Both the position numbers and the translations under genes were made by a program. A DNA stretch of 64,000 nt from Rhodobacterales bacterium (lineage in GTDB: Bacteria > Pseudomonadota > Alphaproteobacteria > Rhodobacterales > Rhodobacteraceae). The notes beneath the pieces are model-generated. The model did not search any database, was not told where the DNA came from, and saw nothing but the letters and a program-made list of their open reading frames with translations. Location: positions 1 through 64,000 of the forward strand of contig JAJNPS010000015.1 in the NCBI GenBank assembly GCA_021155205.1, given 5' to 3'. Shown piece after piece: positions 59,644 to 64,000 of the stretch (position 1 is its first letter; the number at the start of each line of letters is the position of its first letter).

Positions 59644-61551
59644 ATGAAGACGCTGGACGTGATCACCATCGGACGATCGTCGGTGGACCTTTACGGCACC
59701 CAGGTCGGCGGCAGGCTCGAGGATATGGGGTCGTTCCAGAAATACATCGGCGGCAGCCCCACCAACATGGCGGCGGGTATGGCGCGGCTGGGGCTGAAAT
59801 CGGCGCTGATCACCCGCGTCGGCGATGAACATATGGGCCGGTTCATCCGCGAGGAACTCGTGCGCGAAGGCGTCGATGTCCGCGGGGTCACGACCGACCC
59901 GGAGCGGCTGACGGCGCTGGTGATCCTCGGCATCCGCGATGACAAGCAGTTCCCGCTGATCTTTTACCGCGAGAATTGCGCCGACATGGCGCTTGAAACC
60001 GGCGATATCGACCCTGCGTTCATCGCCGAGGCCCGCGCCGTCGTCGCGACCGGCACGCATCTCAGCCATCCCCGAACCGAGGCGGCCGTGCTGAAGGCGT
60101 TGACACTTGCCCGCCAGCATGGCGCGCGCACGGGCCTCGACATCGACTATCGCCCGAACCTCTGGGGTCTGGCCGGGCATGGCGATGGCGAAAGCAGGTT
60201 CATTGCGTCCGCCGCCGTCACCGCCAAGCTGCAGGCGGCCTTGCATCTCTTCGACCTGATCGTCGGCACCGAGGAAGAGTTTCACATCGCCGGTGGCACC
60301 ACCGACACCATCGCCGCGCTGCGCGCGGTCCGCGCGGTCAGCAAGGCAACGCTGGTCTGCAAGCGCGGGCCGATGGGGGCCGCGGCCTTTACCGGGGCGA
60401 TCCCCGACAGCCTTGACGACGGCCAGACCGGCCCCGGTTTCCCGATCGAGGTGTTCAATGTCCTTGGTGCGGGCGACGGGTTCATGTCCGGTCTGGTCAA
60501 GGGCTGGATGGATGACGAACCCTGGCCCGTGGCCCTGACATACGCCAACGCCTGCGGCGCTTTTGCCGTATCGCGGCACGGCTGCACACCGGCCTATCCA
60601 TCCTGGGAGGAATTGCAGTTCTTCCTCAAACGCGGGGTCACGACCCCGGCCCTGCGCAAGGATGCGGACCTCGAACAGATCCATTGGTCCACCAACCGCC
60701 GCCGCGACTGGCCCGAGGTGCGCGCCTTTGCCTATGACCACCGCAGCCAGCTTGAGGATATTCCGGGTGCCACACCCGACAAGATCGCGCGGTTCAAAGA
60801 GCTGTGCCTTGATGCCACGCTGGCTGTGGCGGGCGGCAAACCCGGCTATGGCCTTCTTTGTGACAATCGCCTGGGGCGCACCGCGCTGCAACGCGCCGCG
60901 GGTCGGGGTCTCTGGATCGGGCGACCCGTCGAATGGCCCGGCTCGCGCCCTCTGGCGCTGGAGCCGGAGCTTGGCCCCGATTTCGGCGGCCTCGCGGAAT
61001 GGCCGCTGGAACATGTGGTCAAGGTCTTGTGTTTCTGCCACCCCGAGGACGAGGTTGCCCTGCGCGACGCGCAAGAGGCGACGATCACCCGGCTTTTCCA
61101 CGCCTGCCGCCGCAACCGGCTGGAGATGCTGCTGGAAATCATCCCCTCCAAGGTTGGTCCCGTTGACGACGCCACAACCGCCCGCCTGATCACCCGGTTC
61201 TACGACATCGGCATCTATCCCGACTGGTGGAAGCTGGAGCCGATGCAGACGACCGCTGCCTGGGCTGCGACCTGCGATGCCATCACCGCGCGCGACCGCC
61301 ATGTGCAGGGCATCGTGATCCTGGGGCTGGGGCAGACCGAGGACGAACTTGCCGCGTCATTCCGGCTGGCGGCGCCCTTTCCGCTGGTCAAAGGTTTTGC
61401 CGTCGGCCGCACCATCCATGCCGATGTGGGCCGCGACTGGATGGCGGGTCGGATCAGCGACGCCGACGCCACCGCCACGATGGCCGAGAATTTCCGCCGC
61501 CTGTGCGGCATCTGGGATGACGCCCGCAAGGGCAAGGGAGCGACCGCATGA
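59644..61551 (+). CDS. iolC: 5-dehydro-2-deoxygluconokinase fused to a DUF2090 domain
   Basis: 635 residues. Residues 1-325 are a PfkB-type kinase (ITIGRSSVDLYGTQVGG; SPTNMAAGMARLGL; VFNVLGAGDGFMSG with the catalytic Asp). Residues about 340-625 are the DUF2090 aldolase-like domain (VCFCHPEDEVAL-type segment, IPSKVGPVDDATTARLITRF). The fusion is standard in alphaproteobacterial iol operons. It phosphorylates 2-deoxy-5-keto-gluconate, and DUF2090 may contribute the later aldolase step. Its stop overlaps iolD as ATGA. Confidence 0.94.
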   Translation: MKTLDVITIGRSSVDLYGTQVGGRLEDMGSFQKYIGGSPTNMAAGMARLGLKSALITRVGDEHMGRFIREELVREGVDVRGVTTDPERLTALVILGIRDDKQFPLIFYRENCADMALETGDIDPAFIAEARAVVATGTHLSHPRTEAAVLKALTLARQHGARTGLDIDYRPNLWGLAGHGDGESRFIASAAVTAKLQAALHLFDLIVGTEEEFHIAGGTTDTIAALRAVRAVSKATLVCKRGPMGAAAFTGAIPDSLDDGQTGPGFPIEVFNVLGAGDGFMSGLVKGWMDDEPWPVALTYANACGAFAVSRHGCTPAYPSWEELQFFLKRGVTTPALRKDADLEQIHWSTNRRRDWPEVRAFAYDHRSQLEDIPGATPDKIARFKELCLDATLAVAGGKPGYGLLCDNRLGRTALQRAAGRGLWIGRPVEWPGSRPLALEPELGPDFGGLAEWPLEHVVKVLCFCHPEDEVALRDAQEATITRLFHACRRNRLEMLLEIIPSKVGPVDDATTARLITRFYDIGIYPDWWKLEPMQTTAAWAATCDAITARDRHVQGIVILGLGQTEDELAASFRLAAPFPLVKGFAVGRTIHADVGRDWMAGRISDADATATMAENFRRLCGIWDDARKGKGATA

Positions 61552-63380
61552 CCACGATCCGCCTGACCGCCGCGCAAGCCATGGTCCGCTGGCTGTCCGT
61601 CCAGATGGCCCAGGATGGCACGCCGTTCATCACCGGCTGCTGGGGCATCTTTGGCCATGGCAATGTCGCAGGTCTGGGCGAAGCCCTGCACGGGATCAGG
61701 GACACCTTGCCGACCTGGCGCGGCCAGAACGAGCAGACCATGGCGCACACCGCCATTGCCTATGCCAAGCAGTTGGGCCGCGCGCATGCCATGATGGTCA
61801 CATCCTCGATCGGACCGGGGGCGCTGAACATGGTGACGGCGGCGGGCGTCGCGCATGTGAACCGCATCCCCGTCCTGTTCGTGCCGGGCGATGTGTTTGC
61901 GACCCGCGCACCGGACCCGGTGCTGCAGCAGGTCGAAGACTTCGGCGATGGCACGATCAGCGCGAATGACTGCTTTCGACCCGTCAGCCGTTATTTCGAC
62001 CGCATTGCCCGGCCCGAACAACTGTTGACCGCCCTGCCCCGCGCGATGCGCACGATGACCGATCCCGCCGAGTGCGGCCCGGTGACGCTGGCCTTTTGCC
62101 AGGACGTGCAGGCCGAGGCCTATGACTGGCCGACGTCGTTCTTTGAACCGCGCGTCTGGCGCCTGCGCCGCGTGCAGCCCGACCCGGTGGAACTGGACCG
62201 CGTGGCGTCCATCATCAAAGGGTCGAAAAACCCGGTGATCGTGGCGGGCGGCGGCGTGCATTACGCCTTTGCCACGGATGCGCTGCGCGACTTTGCCGCC
62301 GCGCACCAGATTCCGGTCGTGGAAACCCAGGCGGGCAAATCCGCGCTGCCCTGGGATCACCCGATGAACCTTGGCCCCATCGGCGTGACGGGGGCGGCAT
62401 CGGCCAACACCGTCTGCGCCAATGCCGATGTCGTCATCGGTGTCGGCACGCGGTTCCAGGATTTCACCACCGGATCGTGGTCGCTGTTCGCCCATCCCGG
62501 TCGCCGCCTCATCAGCCTGAACGTCGCGGCCTATGACGCGATGAAGCATGGGGCGGAACCGCTCTGCGCCGACGCGCTGGTCGGGTTGACTGCTTTGGGC
62601 AAGGCGCTGGGTTCACAGACCTTTGCGCCGCCCTCGCCGGCGCTGAAATCCGACTGGTTCGCTGCCGTCGATCCGCTGACCGCCCTGCCATCGGACAGCA
62701 ATGCCCTGCCGACCGACATGCAGGTCGTGGGTGCCGTCCAGCGCGCCGCCGGTACGGATAGCGTGGTGATGTGTGCCGCGGGAACCATGCCGGGCGAATT
62801 GCACAAGCTGTGGAAAGCGACCCGCCCCATGTCCTATCATATGGAATACGGCTTCTCCTGCATGGGGTACGAAATCGCCGGTGCCTTGGGCATCAAGATG
62901 GCCCGGCCCGACCGCGATGTTATCTGCATGCTGGGCGATGGCAGCTACATGATGGCCAATTCCGAACTGGCCACCGCCTGCATGATGGGCCTCAAGATCA
63001 CCGTTGTGATCACCGACAACCGGGGCTTTGGCTGCATCAACCGCCTGCAGCGCCACACCGGCGGGGCGGAGTTCAACAATCTTCTGAAGGACGCCTGGCA
63101 AGTGCAGCCGATGGCAATAGATTTCCGCGCCCACGCGGAATCGATGGGGGCGGTGGCGGTCAAGGTCGCATCGGTGGCAGAACTGGAGACGGCGCTGGCC
63201 CAGGGCAGATCGGTGCCGGGACCCTATGTTGTCGTCATCGACACCGACCCCTACCCATCGACACCGCATGGCGGGGCATGGTGGGAGGTTGGCGTGCCGG
63301 AGGTCTCGGTGCGCCCCGAGGTACAAAAGGCACGCGCCGAATTCGAAAAAAGGCGCAGGCAGCAGATTTTGGCCAACTGA
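61548..63380 (+). CDS. iolD: 3D-trihydroxycyclohexane-1,2-dione acylhydrolase
   Basis: 610 residues. ThDP-dependent enzyme that opens the diketo-inositol ring. N-terminal pyrimidine-binding domain with TGCWGIFGHGNVAGLGEALH, middle domain, and C-terminal diphosphate site ICMLGDGSYMMANSELATAC followed by TDNRGFGCINRLQRHTGG. Starts by ATGA overlap with iolC (61548-61551), so translation is coupled. Confidence 0.95.
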   Translation: MTTIRLTAAQAMVRWLSVQMAQDGTPFITGCWGIFGHGNVAGLGEALHGIRDTLPTWRGQNEQTMAHTAIAYAKQLGRAHAMMVTSSIGPGALNMVTAAGVAHVNRIPVLFVPGDVFATRAPDPVLQQVEDFGDGTISANDCFRPVSRYFDRIARPEQLLTALPRAMRTMTDPAECGPVTLAFCQDVQAEAYDWPTSFFEPRVWRLRRVQPDPVELDRVASIIKGSKNPVIVAGGGVHYAFATDALRDFAAAHQIPVVETQAGKSALPWDHPMNLGPIGVTGAASANTVCANADVVIGVGTRFQDFTTGSWSLFAHPGRRLISLNVAAYDAMKHGAEPLCADALVGLTALGKALGSQTFAPPSPALKSDWFAAVDPLTALPSDSNALPTDMQVVGAVQRAAGTDSVVMCAAGTMPGELHKLWKATRPMSYHMEYGFSCMGYEIAGALGIKMARPDRDVICMLGDGSYMMANSELATACMMGLKITVVITDNRGFGCINRLQRHTGGAEFNNLLKDAWQVQPMAIDFRAHAESMGAVAVKVASVAELETALAQGRSVPGPYVVVIDTDPYPSTPHGGAWWEVGVPEVSVRPEVQKARAEFEKRRRQQILAN

Positions 63381-63406
63381 TCCCGAAAAGGACCGAAAGG
63401 CGGACC

Positions 63407-64000
63407 ATGTCACGACTTTTGCTGAAACCGACCGGCGTGCACGGCAAGGTGCATGATGTCACTGCCGCCAGCGCCGGATGGGGCTATGTCGGCTTTGGCC
63501 TCTACCGGCTGGCGCCCGGCGATGTCGCGTCCGAGCCGACCGGCGACCGCGAAGTCATCCTGGTTCTGGTCGAGGGCCATGCGCGCCTGACGGCCGCAGG
63601 GCAGGACTGGGGCATGATGGGCGACCGGATGGATGTGTTTGACGGGACCGCCCCGCATTGCCTCTATGTTCCACCGGGTGCGGAATGGTCCGCGACCGCG
63701 ACCACCGCCTGCACCCTGGCGGTCTGCACGGCGCCGGGCCATGGCAACTATGCCGCGCAACGACTTGGTCCCGAAGGAATAATATCGATGTCACGCGGCA
63801 CGGGGGCCAACACGCGCCACATCAACAACGTGGCGATGGAAGGTCGCGATGTCGCGGGCAGCCTGCTTGTGACCGAGGTGTTCACCCCCGCCGGAAACTG
63901 GTCCAGCTATCCCAGCCACCGCCATGACGAGGACGACTTTCCCCGCATGACCTACCTTGAGGAAAGCTATTACCACCGGCTGAACCCGGCCCAGGGGTTT
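63407..64000 (+). CDS. iolB: 5-deoxy-glucuronate isomerase, cut by the window end
   Basis: At least 198 residues with no stop before the window ends. It begins MSRLLLKPTGVHGKVHDVTA. Cupin-type metal residues are visible in the C-terminal part (SSYPSHRHDEDDFPRMTYLE then ESYYHRLNPAQGF). It converts 5-deoxy-glucuronate to 2-deoxy-5-keto-gluconate, the substrate of IolC. GAAAGG lies 8 bases before the ATG, 26 bases past iolD. Confidence 0.93.
   Translation, partial: MSRLLLKPTGVHGKVHDVTAASAGWGYVGFGLYRLAPGDVASEPTGDREVILVLVEGHARLTAAGQDWGMMGDRMDVFDGTAPHCLYVPPGAEWSATATTACTLAVCTAPGHGNYAAQRLGPEGIISMSRGTGANTRHINNVAMEGRDVAGSLLVTEVFTPAGNWSSYPSHRHDEDDFPRMTYLEESYYHRLNPAQGF

Noticed and set aside
58258..61302. 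Very long open frame (over 1000 codons) on the minus strand opposite iolC and the RpiR gene
   Set aside because: Arg/Gly/His-rich translation with no family features after the neuB part; it is an antisense shadow of GC-rich codons in strong plus-strand genes.
1..64000. tRNA, rRNA or CRISPR features
   Set aside because: No cloverleaf-like conserved tRNA segments, rRNA signature stretches or regular repeat-spacer arrays were noticed; a tRNAscan or CRISPR search would be decisive.

Overview
The window reads as chromosome of a GC-rich alphaproteobacterium of the Rhodobacteraceae (Rhodobacterales). The evidence is a TrgA-type membrane protein, a bolA/J-domain gene pair, a DUF2256 gene beside a cryptochrome-like gene, an alphaproteobacterial inositol (iol) operon led by an RpiR regulator, and the remains of a purple-bacterial light-harvesting-2 (puc) operon. 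These assignments come from reading translated sequence; no database search was run.

Layout. 1-1231 is a complete IS3-family insertion sequence that starts exactly at base 1. 1341-5906 (minus) holds a broken VapC toxin and a translationally coupled trio: cysteine synthase, MscS-type channel, AlaX editing protein. An FkbM methyltransferase, a class III aminotransferase and a GntR/FCD regulator follow. 9409-21558 is a plant-oligosaccharide locus: GH43 enzyme, CUT1 ABC importer, LacI regulator, two Gfo/Idh/MocA dehydrogenases, two TIM-barrel isomerases, and a GH2 mannosidase-like protein with no catalytic barrel. 21628-35464 is mostly housekeeping and stress genes (trgA, cfa-like, photolyase, hisC-like, gatB, pepN, cryptochrome-like, DUF2256, ArsR/SRPBCC, bolA, J-domain).

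35500-43800 looks like an island of decay. It contains an AT-rich SNase-like/zincin gene pair with a poly-C promoter spacer, a truncated IS3 remnant, a frameshifted RTX-type gene, pucC with disrupted pucB and pucA (pucA has an in-frame TAG where a Trp is expected), an orphan pair of sugar-ABC permeases, and a deleted fucU. 43762-49844 is a peptide-type ABC operon headed by a 67-residue Cys/His-rich protein behind what looks like a MerR-family (CueR/HmrR-like) metal-responsive promoter; this is the most unexpected system here. A degraded IS481-type element follows. 50707-58544 makes and probably attaches a nonulosonic (sialic-like) acid: neuA, neuC, neuB, two tandem Kdo-transferase-like proteins, two sulfotransferase-like proteins and a methyltransferase. 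58687-64000 is the inositol catabolic cluster (rpiR, iolC-DUF2090, iolD, iolB cut by the window end).

I saw no rRNA, tRNA or CRISPR array.
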